This document shows, one piece after another, positions 1 through 7,886 of a stretch of 44,214 bases of DNA. The position numbers and the translations under genes were made by a program. The notes beneath the pieces were generated by a model. It was given only the letters and a program-made list of their open reading frames with translations, made no database searches and was not told where the DNA came from. Numbering within the stretch: the stretch's first letter is position 1; each line of letters begins with the position of its first letter. The stretch comes from Bacteroidota bacterium (lineage in GTDB: Bacteria > Bacteroidota > Bacteroidia > Sphingobacteriales > Sphingobacteriaceae), in the NCBI GenBank assembly GCA_013285685.1, contig JABDHD010000022.1, forward strand, positions 1 through 44,214. The letters run 5' to 3'.

Positions 1-96
1 CACGCCAGTAACCAGCTGATTTTCAACATGTTTCAGTATAATTGAGGAATTTCTTCCACACGGGTGAAAAAATGGAACGCTAAAATGAAACCCCCA

Positions 97-129
97 CGCC
101 GGTTGAAGTATCCCGCTTTAGAACCGGCG
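97..129 (-). terminator. possible terminator hairpin after the TonB receptor gene
   Basis: An 8-bp inverted repeat, CGCCGGTT and AACCGGCG, is separated by 17 bases and lies about 35 bases past the receptor stop on the minus strand. Only a short broken T tract follows, so it could equally be a plain intergenic palindrome. The rest of bases 1-163 shows no gene. Confidence 0.3.
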
Positions 130-163
130 GACCCAGCCAGTCTTAACTCAATCAACCTCCCCG

Positions 164-1528
164 CTAATTCCCCGCCCTATTCTCCTCGCTCTGCGCGCCG
201 TTGGCATTATGCTTCCGCTGGTTGCTGATGGTTTTGCCGAAACGGTAGCTGAAGGACAGCTCGACATTGCGCGAGTCGCCGACACTGTGGTAATAAGCTT
301 GTTGTGTGCCTTCGAGATAATTGATATACCAGCTGCTGTTTTGGGTATGCAGCACATCGTTAAAGTCAAGCTCGAGCGTGGTGGCGGTGGATAGTTTTTT
401 CTCAAACGCAAAATTAAGCGAGCCGCGCGGCAAGTCGATAAATTGCTCGTTGGTAAACCTGCTCTGGTAATTCCCGTAGGCCTGCAGGGTCCAGCCGGTG
501 CCGGGGGTAAAAGTGAATGTCGGCCTTACAAAAAGCTGTTCGCCTGTTGTATTTAGCACCCCGGTGTAAAAGCTGGTAACGGTATGCAATTCGGTTAGCC
601 GGGTGTACAAATGTATGTTAAACCATTTGGCGGGGTCAAGGTCGGCGTTTACCTCTATTCCCTTTTGGTAGCTGTTGCCGATATTGCCCGGCTCGTTATA
701 ATAGTAGCCATTGATGATCTGTATCAACCCGTCCACGCGGTCTTTGGTATAGGTATAAAATAGCGTTATTTTTATTCCTTTAAAGGTGTAGTACAACTGC
801 AAATTATCCGAATAGGTAGGCAGCAGGAAAGGGTTGCCGGTGTTATAGGTAAACTTATCCAGCGGCGAAAGAAAGGGGTTCAGCTGCGCATAATTCGGCC
901 TGTCCACCCGGCGGCTAAAATTAAAGCCCAGCTTTTGGTTACCGGCTGTATCCAGTTTGTATTGGGCATAAAAAGTGGGGAAGAAGCCATTGTAATTTCG
1001 GCTGAACGATGAGTCCGGTTTCTCAGCATTGCCCAGCTGGTGCCCGTTGGCGATGGTATTTTCAAACCGCAGGCCCGCCTGTACCGACCACCGCTTAAAA
1101 TCTTTAGAGGCGTTAACATAAGCGGCGTTAATATTTTCATTATAAAGGAAGTGATTGGTTTCGTTGTAATCGGGCGTCGTTATGCCCTGGTAGGTGTCGA
1201 AGTAATCGGCCAGGTTATCCGTTTTAGTATAGCTGCTTTTCATCCCCGCGCTAAGCTGCAGGCCACCGGCGAGCACATGGTTATAATCCGTCCGTGCCGA
1301 AAAAATGTTAAGGTTTGAGGGCAGGTTGCCGGTAACCAGGTCATAGTTATAAAGCGTTCCATCAGGGTAAAAGCTGCTGTTGGCGAAATTTTGGTCGAGT
1401 TGGGTATGATAGGTCACATAGTCCAGGTCTGCGGTTATTTCACTGCCTTTTTTATCATAATCATGCCGGTAATTCAGGTTGATGCTGCCGTTTTTTAAAC
1501 TGCCGCTTATCAACGTTGTTGGCAACAA
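164..1528 (-). CDS. TonB-dependent outer-membrane receptor, C-terminal barrel half (frameshifted off its N-terminus)
   Basis: This frame encodes roughly 440 residues of alternating aromatic/polar beta strands ending in a typical barrel strand (LSFSYRFGK, then a short tail). It matches the C-terminal half of the outer-membrane beta-barrel family with an N-terminal carboxypeptidase-regulatory domain. It has no signal peptide or plug of its own, and its nominal Met is not a credible start. It overlaps the N-terminal frame at 1461-1528, and the two join in one frame if one A is removed from the A6 run at 1491-1496. The repaired product would be about 813 residues, normal for the family. As the sequence stands the barrel would not be translated unless the frame is recovered. 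Confidence 0.85.
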   Translation of the reverse strand: MLPTTLISGSLKNGSINLNYRHDYDKKGSEITADLDYVTYHTQLDQNFANSSFYPDGTLYNYDLVTGNLPSNLNIFSARTDYNHVLAGGLQLSAGMKSSYTKTDNLADYFDTYQGITTPDYNETNHFLYNENINAAYVNASKDFKRWSVQAGLRFENTIANGHQLGNAEKPDSSFSRNYNGFFPTFYAQYKLDTAGNQKLGFNFSRRVDRPNYAQLNPFLSPLDKFTYNTGNPFLLPTYSDNLQLYYTFKGIKITLFYTYTKDRVDGLIQIINGYYYNEPGNIGNSYQKGIEVNADLDPAKWFNIHLYTRLTELHTVTSFYTGVLNTTGEQLFVRPTFTFTPGTGWTLQAYGNYQSRFTNEQFIDLPRGSLNFAFEKKLSTATTLELDFNDVLHTQNSSWYINYLEGTQQAYYHSVGDSRNVELSFSYRFGKTISNQRKHNANGAQSEENRAGN

Positions 1529-2606
1529 TGCTCGAGTCTAACTGGCCTTGTGTACTGCTCAGTAAACTGGTATTGGCGGTATGATTGTCGCCTTGCGAAA
1601 ATAGGCCGGTGAAGGCTGCGCCAAACGTGGTTTTATCGGTAGCATAATAATCTATATTTATCCTGCCGCTGTAGTTTTCGGAATGGCGCTTGACAAACGA
1701 ATTTTGCGTGAAATCGGGGGCAATATCCGTAATTATTGTAGGGTCGAAATAGCGGTTTAGGTTGATGGCGCTATAATTGTTATTCAGCGTATAGCCCAGG
1801 TTGGCCGATACATTCAGTTTGTTTTGCCGGTAATTCAGGTTGACGCTGTTGTTGCTTCGGGTGTATTTTCCCTGGATATAGTTCAAATTCAGGTTGCCGT
1901 TAAAGCCCGTTTCTTTGCTGCGTTTGGTGCGAATATTGATTACTCCGCCTGAGCCTCCCGCGTCATACCGGGCGGGCGGGTTGGTCATCAGCTCAATCCT
2001 GTCGATGCCGGATGAGGGCAGCGAACGCAGGTAATTCGCCAGGTCGTCGCCTGAAAGATAGGTTGGTTTATCATCGATATAAATCATTACGCTGCTTTTG
2101 CCCTGCAGGCTGATGGTGTTGTCGTCAACGCTTACGCCCGGCGCTTTGGCCAATAAGTCCAGCAGCGTAGTGCCGGCGTTTCCGGGTAATGAACTTATAT
2201 TAACCACCGTGCGGTCGATCAGCTGTTCCACCCGCGGTCTTTTTGCGCTGACGGCTACTTCTTTCAAATTGGTTTCGTTGGGTTGCAGGGTAATTGCCGG
2301 CAAAATTGTATCCCTTTGCAGTTTGATCACTTCGCTTTTATAGGATTTGTAGCCGATAATGCTCACCACAACCCGGTAATCCGCGGATTTGAGCCCCGTG
2401 AAAACAAAACTGCCATCCTTTTCGCTCAGGGAGGCTTTTACCAATACAGAGTCTGCCGCGCGGTTAAGGTAGATAGTAGCGCCGTCAAGCGGTTTGCCAT
2501 CGGGCGATGTTATTTTGCCTTTCAGCGACAAGCCGGTTTGGGCCAGTGCAAAAGTTGCAGCAATAAGCAGCCACGCGGCTAAAAAAGCCGTTAATTTTAT
2601 GTTCAT
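1461..2606 (-). CDS. TonB-dependent outer-membrane receptor, N-terminal half (signal peptide, regulatory domain, plug)
   Basis: It begins with a Sec signal peptide (hydrophobic residues 5-22, cleavage near ALAQ). A carboxypeptidase-regulatory-like beta-sandwich follows at about residues 27-110, then a TonB plug at about 115-230 with the characteristic GGSGGVINIRTK segment, and the first barrel strands. The last 12 or so residues (KKRQHQPELPA) are out-of-frame read-through before a stop. In the +1 frame the sequence continues KNGSINLNYR, a normal barrel strand, so the break is a single-base insertion in the coding-strand A run. The family imports siderophores, glycans or peptides across the outer membrane. 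No SusD partner or regulator is adjacent, so the substrate is unknown. Confidence 0.85.
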   Translation of the reverse strand: MNIKLTAFLAAWLLIAATFALAQTGLSLKGKITSPDGKPLDGATIYLNRAADSVLVKASLSEKDGSFVFTGLKSADYRVVVSIIGYKSYKSEVIKLQRDTILPAITLQPNETNLKEVAVSAKRPRVEQLIDRTVVNISSLPGNAGTTLLDLLAKAPGVSVDDNTISLQGKSSVMIYIDDKPTYLSGDDLANYLRSLPSSGIDRIELMTNPPARYDAGGSGGVINIRTKRSKETGFNGNLNLNYIQGKYTRSNNSVNLNYRQNKLNVSANLGYTLNNNYSAINLNRYFDPTIITDIAPDFTQNSFVKRHSENYSGRINIDYYATDKTTFGAAFTGLFSQGDNHTANTSLLSSTQGQLDSSIVANNVDKRQFKKRQHQPELPA

Positions 2607-2686
2607 TCAGTTAGCAATTTTTTTAAAATAAGGCACGGCTATTCCATGCCCCTTTGCAGAGCGCTTTTATTATTGCTGAAATTTAT

Positions 2687-5119
2687 TTACTTGTGGTGCG
2701 AATAGGTCCAGCTCCAGTCGCCGCCCGAATCATTAGGCACGTATTTTTCCTTGTATTTCTGGTATAGCTCAGCGCTTTGTTTTTTGCCGTTGATCTCGAG
2801 CTTTTTGTTGCTGAGCGTAAAGGTCACATTATTAGGGTCAGTTATCAAACCATCCTGCAACAGGTCGGCAACAAGCTTTTTATCTCGTTCAGCCTCCACA
2901 CGCTGTCGTTCTGCAGCGTTTCGCCGGGAATCAGCGTCCCAGTCGCGCGAGCGGTATACGTTGGTCGGGTAGCTTCCCGGGCCGGTGTAATTCCAGGTCC
3001 AGTTGTCACCTGCATCGGCTGGTACATATTCGTGCCGGTATCTTTCAAAAACCCCGCCGTTTTGCACGATCCCGTTGATCACAAAAGTTTTATCTGTAAG
3101 CGTAAATGAAACATTCCGTTCGTGGATCAGGCCATCCCGCTCCATTTCGTCTATGATCTTTCTTTGCTGCCCGGCCCAATACCTTTGCTGCTCCTCACCC
3201 TGCCGCTGGTAATCTGTTGAAGACTTGTTATATTCTGTTGATGCCTTGTTATAATCGCTGTTAGATCCCCCATAGATACCGGGATCCTTGAAAGTATAGC
3301 CGATATTGAAATCATCGTCCGGTTTAGAAAATTCATCCACAATCCGGCGGCGTAATTCGTCCGGCTGTTTTATGCCATCAATAGAGAATTCGTCTTTCGA
3401 CAGCTTATAGGTAAAGTAAGTTTTATCCTTCACCAGGTTTTCTTTTATAAGCTCCCAGGCAATTTCCTTGCTCCGGTCCTGGAGATCAGCATCATATGAC
3501 CCCGGATATTTGTATCCATAAGGTTGAGCACTGTTGACGCCATAATTGCCCTTATTGCCAAATTCACTGAAATATCTTTCATGCACGTTCTCCGGCATTT
3601 TTACACCATTAACGATAAACTTGTGTTCATCAAGGCTGATGCTCACATTGCTGTGATCAACAATCAACCCTTCACGGTACAACTGGTCAACCATTTCATG
3701 AAATATTCTGGACGCCGTTTTGTTGGTATCCAGTTTTCCAAGCGCAGATTGCAGCGTGGCGAGGGGGTTTTGGCTGCTGCCGCCACCCAAACTATCAACT
3801 TTGGATGTTACTAATTTTAGCGGCGATAGGGTCGCAAATTTGCCGGTATCCGCATGCGATAAATCCGCGGATTGAGCGTTGCTTCCTGCGCCGGCGGGAT
3901 TATTAACCGGGGTTACCCCTTTTTTCAGCGTTGTGTCGTTTTTAACTATTTTTAGTTCCACCTTGGGATCAGCCTTTACTACATGATGGATGACTGCCGC
4001 TGCCGATTTTAGCGCCTTTTTTATATTCTCTCGCACTGTGAACGCCGATATGCCTAGGCCCATTACCACCAGGCAAACCGCCAGCACGGTTTTCTCAAAC
4101 ATATTTAGCGAGTGGTTCCGATTGCCAACCATGCGTTTTACTCTATCCAGCAAGGTGTTTTTGCTGCCCGGAAATGCCATAGCATAATTTGGCCCGGCGG
4201 CCCGGTACTCCTGGCACGACACCAGCGCACGAATGTAGTTTTCTTTGTTGCGGCTTTGGGCGACCGCCAGGTCGTCACAGCAATTTTCCCTTTCGGTTTT
4301 AATGAGCTGCGATATCCATAAAACAGCCGGGTTAAAAAAGAAAACGATCTCCATAAAACTTTGCAGCAGGTTTACCAGGTAATCGCGACGGCGGATATGG
4401 GCCAGCTCATGGACTAATATCGCTTCTACCTCATCAGCGTTCAACGAATTTATAAGACCGATCGGTATCAGTATCACCGGCTTCAAATGGCCGATCACCA
4501 TGGGCACTTTTGCGATGCCCGATTCGAGTAACTGAAGGGTTTGTTTGATGCGGAGTTGCGCTGATAATTGTAAAAGCCGTTCTTCCCAATGTTTAGTTAC
4601 CTTAAAAACCTTAGTCCGCCTTAAATGAAACACGCCATGCAGGCCCACTGCCATTTGTATGCTTTTGGCGCAGATAATTAAAAACCATATTAAAACGATG
4701 ATATTATAATGGCTGTTAAAGTAGTCAACCGCTGTTTGGACAATAACGGAGATACCAGGTCGGCTGGCCTTAGCGTTCCCGGCCCTAACAGCGGCAGGTA
4801 TTTTGCCGGTTGAGTAGATCGTATTTACATGGATTCCGTTTGCATTCGCTGCGGTTACGTACGTAAGATAATTAGTGCCGCTATCTGCGGGTTTTTGCAG
4901 TTGCATGATAAAGGTGACCGTTACGCCAAGCGCAAAAAGCGTAAGCGCACCTACCAGCAAATTATACCGGTAAGCTGCCCTGGCTTTTTTGGTGAAAATA
5001 ACTATCGCACCGCTTATTGCAGCCAGTACGATTCCCTGCCACAGCGAGTGCATTAATGTATTGCACAACGCCCTCATAATATGATCGCTTATCAGCGAGT
5101 TTACAGTTGACGGTTCCAT
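2687..5119 (-). CDS. M56-family BlaR1/MecR1-like membrane metallopeptidase with four C-terminal repeats
   Basis: This 810-residue protein has an N-terminal multi-helix membrane part (helices near 25-42, 55-72 and 138-158) and a cytoplasmic zinc-peptidase site HELAH at 237-241, with the expected downstream glutamate and CCDD at 278-283. A further membrane helix lies near 343-361. The C-terminal half carries no penicillin-binding sensor. Instead it has four diverged copies of a roughly 50-residue unit (about 472-521, 553-598, 654-699, 749-794), each of the form GLI, VSF, KF, ING, then a Tyr/Phe end. In the family the peptidase senses an envelope signal and triggers cleavage of its BlaI repressor. 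The BlaI gene lies 22 bp upstream, so the two are probably one operon. The repeats are the likely sensor, but their ligand is unknown. Confidence 0.9.
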   Translation of the reverse strand: MEPSTVNSLISDHIMRALCNTLMHSLWQGIVLAAISGAIVIFTKKARAAYRYNLLVGALTLFALGVTVTFIMQLQKPADSGTNYLTYVTAANANGIHVNTIYSTGKIPAAVRAGNAKASRPGISVIVQTAVDYFNSHYNIIVLIWFLIICAKSIQMAVGLHGVFHLRRTKVFKVTKHWEERLLQLSAQLRIKQTLQLLESGIAKVPMVIGHLKPVILIPIGLINSLNADEVEAILVHELAHIRRRDYLVNLLQSFMEIVFFFNPAVLWISQLIKTERENCCDDLAVAQSRNKENYIRALVSCQEYRAAGPNYAMAFPGSKNTLLDRVKRMVGNRNHSLNMFEKTVLAVCLVVMGLGISAFTVRENIKKALKSAAAVIHHVVKADPKVELKIVKNDTTLKKGVTPVNNPAGAGSNAQSADLSHADTGKFATLSPLKLVTSKVDSLGGGSSQNPLATLQSALGKLDTNKTASRIFHEMVDQLYREGLIVDHSNVSISLDEHKFIVNGVKMPENVHERYFSEFGNKGNYGVNSAQPYGYKYPGSYDADLQDRSKEIAWELIKENLVKDKTYFTYKLSKDEFSIDGIKQPDELRRRIVDEFSKPDDDFNIGYTFKDPGIYGGSNSDYNKASTEYNKSSTDYQRQGEEQQRYWAGQQRKIIDEMERDGLIHERNVSFTLTDKTFVINGIVQNGGVFERYRHEYVPADAGDNWTWNYTGPGSYPTNVYRSRDWDADSRRNAAERQRVEAERDKKLVADLLQDGLITDPNNVTFTLSNKKLEINGKKQSAELYQKYKEKYVPNDSGGDWSWTYSHHK

Positions 5120-5141
5120 AACTCAGATATTAGCTTGAAGG

Positions 5142-5534
5142 TTATTCTTTTTCCAATTTGTTCAGCAGTTCTTTTATCGCTTTTAAATCCTCTTTCGAGG
5201 TTTTTTTATTGCCCAGCAATTGCATTACCAGTTTGCTTGCCGAGCCTTTATACATCGAGTCGACAAATTTTTCCAGCAGGTGGTCCTTGGTTTTTTGTTC
5301 CTCTTCGGCAACCCGGTAAACGTGTTTCATCTGGCTTTCGTCGCGGGCAAGTATGCCTTTGTCGGCCATGATCTGCATCAGCTTTAAGGTGGTGGTATAA
5401 TTCACATCCTTTTGTTTCAGCAGTTCATTGTTTACCTCGCGTACCGTTGAAGGCCCTGTTTCCCACAAAACCTGCAGTATCTCCAGCTCCGATCTGGTGG
5501 GTTCCAGTTGTTTGTTTTGATCTTTCATATTCAT
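5142..5534 (-). CDS. BlaI/MecI/CopY-family transcriptional repressor
   Basis: A 130-residue winged-helix protein. It has the family opening LEPTRSELEILQVLWETGPSTVREV, split here into its parts: helices at about 12-40 and a recognition segment with NYTTTLKLMQIM at about 50-60. A charged C-terminal dimerisation helix includes the usual protease-sensitive region. It is co-directional with the M56 peptidase and is its expected substrate. The start is the first ATG (5534) or the one two codons later (5528); both lie within about 15 bases of the promoter -7 box, so the message would be leaderless or nearly so. Confidence 0.92.
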   Translation of the reverse strand: MNMKDQNKQLEPTRSELEILQVLWETGPSTVREVNNELLKQKDVNYTTTLKLMQIMADKGILARDESQMKHVYRVAEEEQKTKDHLLEKFVDSMYKGSASKLVMQLLGNKKTSKEDLKAIKELLNKLEKE

Positions 5535-5541
5535 TTCAAAT

Positions 5542-5572
5542 CAAAGGTAGGAAAATTTTCGTACGAAACAAA
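5542..5572 (-). promoter_or_regulatory. Bacteroidota promoter of the blaI-M56 operon with an operator-like palindrome in its spacer
   Basis: On the minus strand TTTG (5572-5569) is followed by exactly 19 bases and then TACCTTTG (5549-5542), an exact fit to the Bacteroidota TTTG / TAnnTTTG promoter. The spacer contains the perfect 12-bp palindrome TTTCGTACGAAA (5557-5568), abutting the -33 box. That is where a dimeric BlaI-type repressor would block polymerase. The first ATG is only 8 bases past the -7 box. Confidence 0.72.
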
Positions 5573-5700
5573 TATTATGTTAATTTTTTTTGGGTAGGGT
5601 GGAAAGGGGCGCATTTAAGTCGCTCATCGGACAAACAGATTTGAGAAATATTTATGGGCATTTTGATTAGAGGCTGACGAAACAGGAAAATTATTCCTTT

Positions 5701-5740
5701 ATAAAAAAAAGACTTACGAAGTTTAAAAACTTCGCAAGTC
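5701..5740 (-). terminator. Rho-independent terminator for the minus-strand gene at 5752-6549
   Basis: On the minus strand GACTTGCGAAGTT and AACTTCGTAAGTC form a 13-bp stem with one G-T pair around a short loop, followed at once by TTTTTTTT. It lies 12 bases after the stop codon. Confidence 0.8.
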
Positions 5741-5751
5741 TGATGGGGCGC

Positions 5752-6549
5752 CTACAAATTAAACAAATTATACTCCACCCTCACCAAATACACATGCGCG
5801 GTATTGCGCTCCATTGTACTACACAGCGGTATCCTATACGAAAAATCAACCCTTACCAAACTGTTAAAGATCAGCTGTACCGCCGGCGCGGCATCCAGGT
5901 AGCTTTGGCCGTAGCCGGGGTTGGTTTTGCCGAGCAATTCGGCATAAATATTCAGGTTGGTTTGGCTGTAGCTGGTGTAGGTTTTGGGCAGCAGCAGGTA
6001 GCCGGCCGAAAGGGTGTAGGCCACGGCATTTTCGGCATGCCATGCAGGCAAGTTAAAACCGCCGGCATTGTTCCAGGCGTGCAGGTAGCTCGCGGAGCCG
6101 GATAGCGCCAGCTTGTGCAGCAGCTGTGTAAAAACAACGCCGCCCTGCAAGCCGGAGTTGTCGCCGTCCAGCGAAATTTCCTGGTACGGTATCGGGTTGT
6201 TGATACTTGATAACTTGCCGAAAACCGCGCCCCTGAAATGCTTTTGTACCGAGTCGACGGATATGAAGCGGTATTTGGCATAAACGCTGCCGCCCTCCAG
6301 GTGCTGCTGCGGTTCGTAATAATCCGATAGGTATAACGACCCGTGCACCATTAACCGCCGGCTTGCGCCAAACATCAGTTCGAGGGTAGTACGGGTTTTA
6401 TATGGATTGAAATAGCCCTGGTTTTCCAGCCGGATACCAAGCGAATTGGTGGCCATATTGCTCGCCGGCTCGGTGTTTACATATAGCTCCTGCGCAAACG
6501 CCGGGCATGCCAGCGCCAGCAGGCTGATGGCTATAAATAAGTGTTTCAT
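5752..6549 (-). CDS. predicted outer-membrane or periplasmic beta-barrel-like protein of a metal-linked cluster
   Basis: 265 residues with a clear Sec signal peptide (cleavage near AFAQ, residue 20), then alternating amphipathic strands (RTTLELMFG, RLMVHGSLYL, VYAKYRF, LNIYAELLG) ending in VRVEYNLFNL. A C-terminal aromatic strand of this kind is typical of outer-membrane barrels. No catalytic motif is visible. It is the third minus-strand gene in the series HYC_CC_PP, HMA, this gene, which suggests a role in metal handling at the envelope. That role is an inference from neighbours. Confidence 0.6.
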   Translation of the reverse strand: MKHLFIAISLLALACPAFAQELYVNTEPASNMATNSLGIRLENQGYFNPYKTRTTLELMFGASRRLMVHGSLYLSDYYEPQQHLEGGSVYAKYRFISVDSVQKHFRGAVFGKLSSINNPIPYQEISLDGDNSGLQGGVVFTQLLHKLALSGSASYLHAWNNAGGFNLPAWHAENAVAYTLSAGYLLLPKTYTSYSQTNLNIYAELLGKTNPGYGQSYLDAAPAVQLIFNSLVRVDFSYRIPLCSTMERNTAHVYLVRVEYNLFNL

Positions 6550-6592
6550 AATGAAGGATTGAGTCTAAATAGGCGTTCAGAAAGTAGCAGTT

Positions 6593-6765
6593 ACCCTCTT
6601 TTCCGCTTGTGGAAGAGCGGGTCGGCGAGTCCCGGAAGTCCGGGACCGGGGTGAGTCAACCCGCCGACATGCATTGGCGGTAATGTCCGCTGGGTTGACT
6701 CACCCTGCCACTCCGCCTAAAGGCGGATCGGCGTCCCTCTCTCCGGCAAGCCGGAAAGAGGGACG
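6593..6765. repeat. long palindromic intergenic repeat, copy A
   Basis: About 173 bases. Its core is an imperfect inverted repeat, GGGTGAGTCAACCC against GGGTTGACTCACCC, flanked by further hairpins such as CTCCGCCTAAAGGCGGA and ends rich in CCCTCT / AGAGGG. Its reverse complement matches the element at 35085-35273 over most of its length. There is no open reading frame. It separates the HMA gene from the barrel-like gene. Confidence 0.8.
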
Positions 6766-6801
6766 GTGCATCTTTCGAACACCCGGGTTTAAAAAATTAT
6801 T

Positions 6802-7305
6802 TTATATAATCACATGATAAACACGCCCCGCTTTGCCGGTTGATACGCTGCTCAACTGCCCCGCGTATTTTTTTGACACCGATTTGGGCGCGAAACCTTT
6901 GTCGATTAGGGTAACGGCAACCTGCCCGTTGAGTGGCTTGTCAGTACCGCTAATTACCTGGAAAGTATCGCCGCCATAGCTGAAGGAGTTGTCGGCGAGT
7001 TTGGTATTGTCGAAGTTAAAGGTGGTTTTCAGGCTGTTCACAAAAAAACCGGCATCCTGTACTTTTTTGCTGATCTGGTCGAAATTTACCGGCTGGCCGT
7101 TTTTAAAGGTGATGACGAATATATTGTGCAGCAAATCGGTTTTGATATCCCCGATAAATGGAAGCGTTTTTAAGGATTGTTCGGTAGCTTTTGAGCAAAG
7201 GGCGCAGGTTAGGCCGCTAACCTGCAGTTCGGCCTTTGTAAACTGGGCGCTGGCTATGCTGGTAGAAAGCGCCAGCAGCAATACAACTATTTTTAATGTT
7301 TTCAT
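6802..7305 (-). CDS. secreted heavy-metal-associated (HMA) domain protein
   Basis: 167 residues. A signal peptide (1-20, cleavage near ASAQ) precedes an HMA ferredoxin-like fold at about 24-95 with the metal-binding signature GLTCALC (Cys33 and Cys36). The rest is a beta-rich tail with no recognised domain. HMA domains bind Cu(I) or similar soft metals; a periplasmic form suggests a metallochaperone or sensor. It lies between the HYC_CC_PP gene and the barrel-like gene on the same strand. Confidence 0.82.
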   Translation of the reverse strand: MKTLKIVVLLLALSTSIASAQFTKAELQVSGLTCALCSKATEQSLKTLPFIGDIKTDLLHNIFVITFKNGQPVNFDQISKKVQDAGFFVNSLKTTFNFDNTKLADNSFSYGGDTFQVISGTDKPLNGQVAVTLIDKGFAPKSVSKKYAGQLSSVSTGKAGRVYHVII

Positions 7306-7378
7306 TTTTGATCATTATTAATGGTAAATAAAAAGGCAAATGATTTTTGCTGCGGAGAGAGCAGCGTCACCTTAATGA

Positions 7379-7762
7379 TCAAATACGGAAAACCCGGTTT
7401 TTCAGGAAAGAATCGACATTTGTTAAGGGCGGATCGGGCGGGCGTTTGCTAATAAAAGCTTCTGCTAAAACCTGCTTAAAGTTGAACGAAAAACAAGGTT
7501 GAACAAGCGCGGGCACAACTAATGCCGGAAGCTTTGCCTGTAAATTAGTTGGCTGCGCCAGGTGCGCATCCTTAACCTTTACAACCAAATGCTTGTTGGT
7601 GCAGCATGACATCCCGTCCACACACCCGGAGGGAGCTTTGGCGGGCGCGTTGATGCTTATGGTGGTGATGCTATCCCCGCAAAAATGCAGGTTGAGCGCA
7701 AAGCCCGTTGCTGTAACCAGGTACAGTACGGATAAGAATAACGCTGCGGCTCTTTTTAGCAT
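7379..7762 (-). CDS. HYC_CC_PP family protein (metal-associated, Bacteroidota)
   Basis: 127 residues from the ATG at 7762. A hydrophobic N-terminus (5-20) is followed by the three family signatures in order: HFC (26-28), CC (53-54) and PPDPP (108-112). The upstream TTG in the same frame (7780) lies inside the promoter spacer, so the ATG is preferred. The function of the family is not established; its cysteine pattern and its HMA neighbour point to copper or another soft metal. Confidence 0.8.
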   Translation of the reverse strand: MLKRAAALFLSVLYLVTATGFALNLHFCGDSITTISINAPAKAPSGCVDGMSCCTNKHLVVKVKDAHLAQPTNLQAKLPALVVPALVQPCFSFNFKQVLAEAFISKRPPDPPLTNVDSFLKNRVFRI

Positions 7763-7765
7763 GAT

Positions 7766-7796
7766 CAAAGATACGATCAAATAAGGTGATTAACAA
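7766..7796 (-). promoter_or_regulatory. promoter of the HYC_CC_PP gene, predicted leaderless
   Basis: On the minus strand TTG (7796-7794) is followed by 20 bases and TATCTTTG (7773-7766), an exact TAnnTTTG box. The ATG at 7762 starts 4 bases after the box, so transcription would begin at or very close to the start codon. Confidence 0.6.
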
Positions 7797-7886
7797 CAAG
7801 GAATACCACCGTCGAGCCTTCCATACAAAATAAACTCAACTTCCACTGATTATTAATAACTTGCTCAATGATAAGGTTACGATAAA

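Noticed and set aside
1484..1500. Programmed ribosomal frameshift in the TonB receptor at an A6 run
   Set aside because: The shift needed is +1 relative to the upstream frame, while the slippery A-runs known to work favour -1. No stimulatory structure is visible, so a simple insertion is the better explanation.
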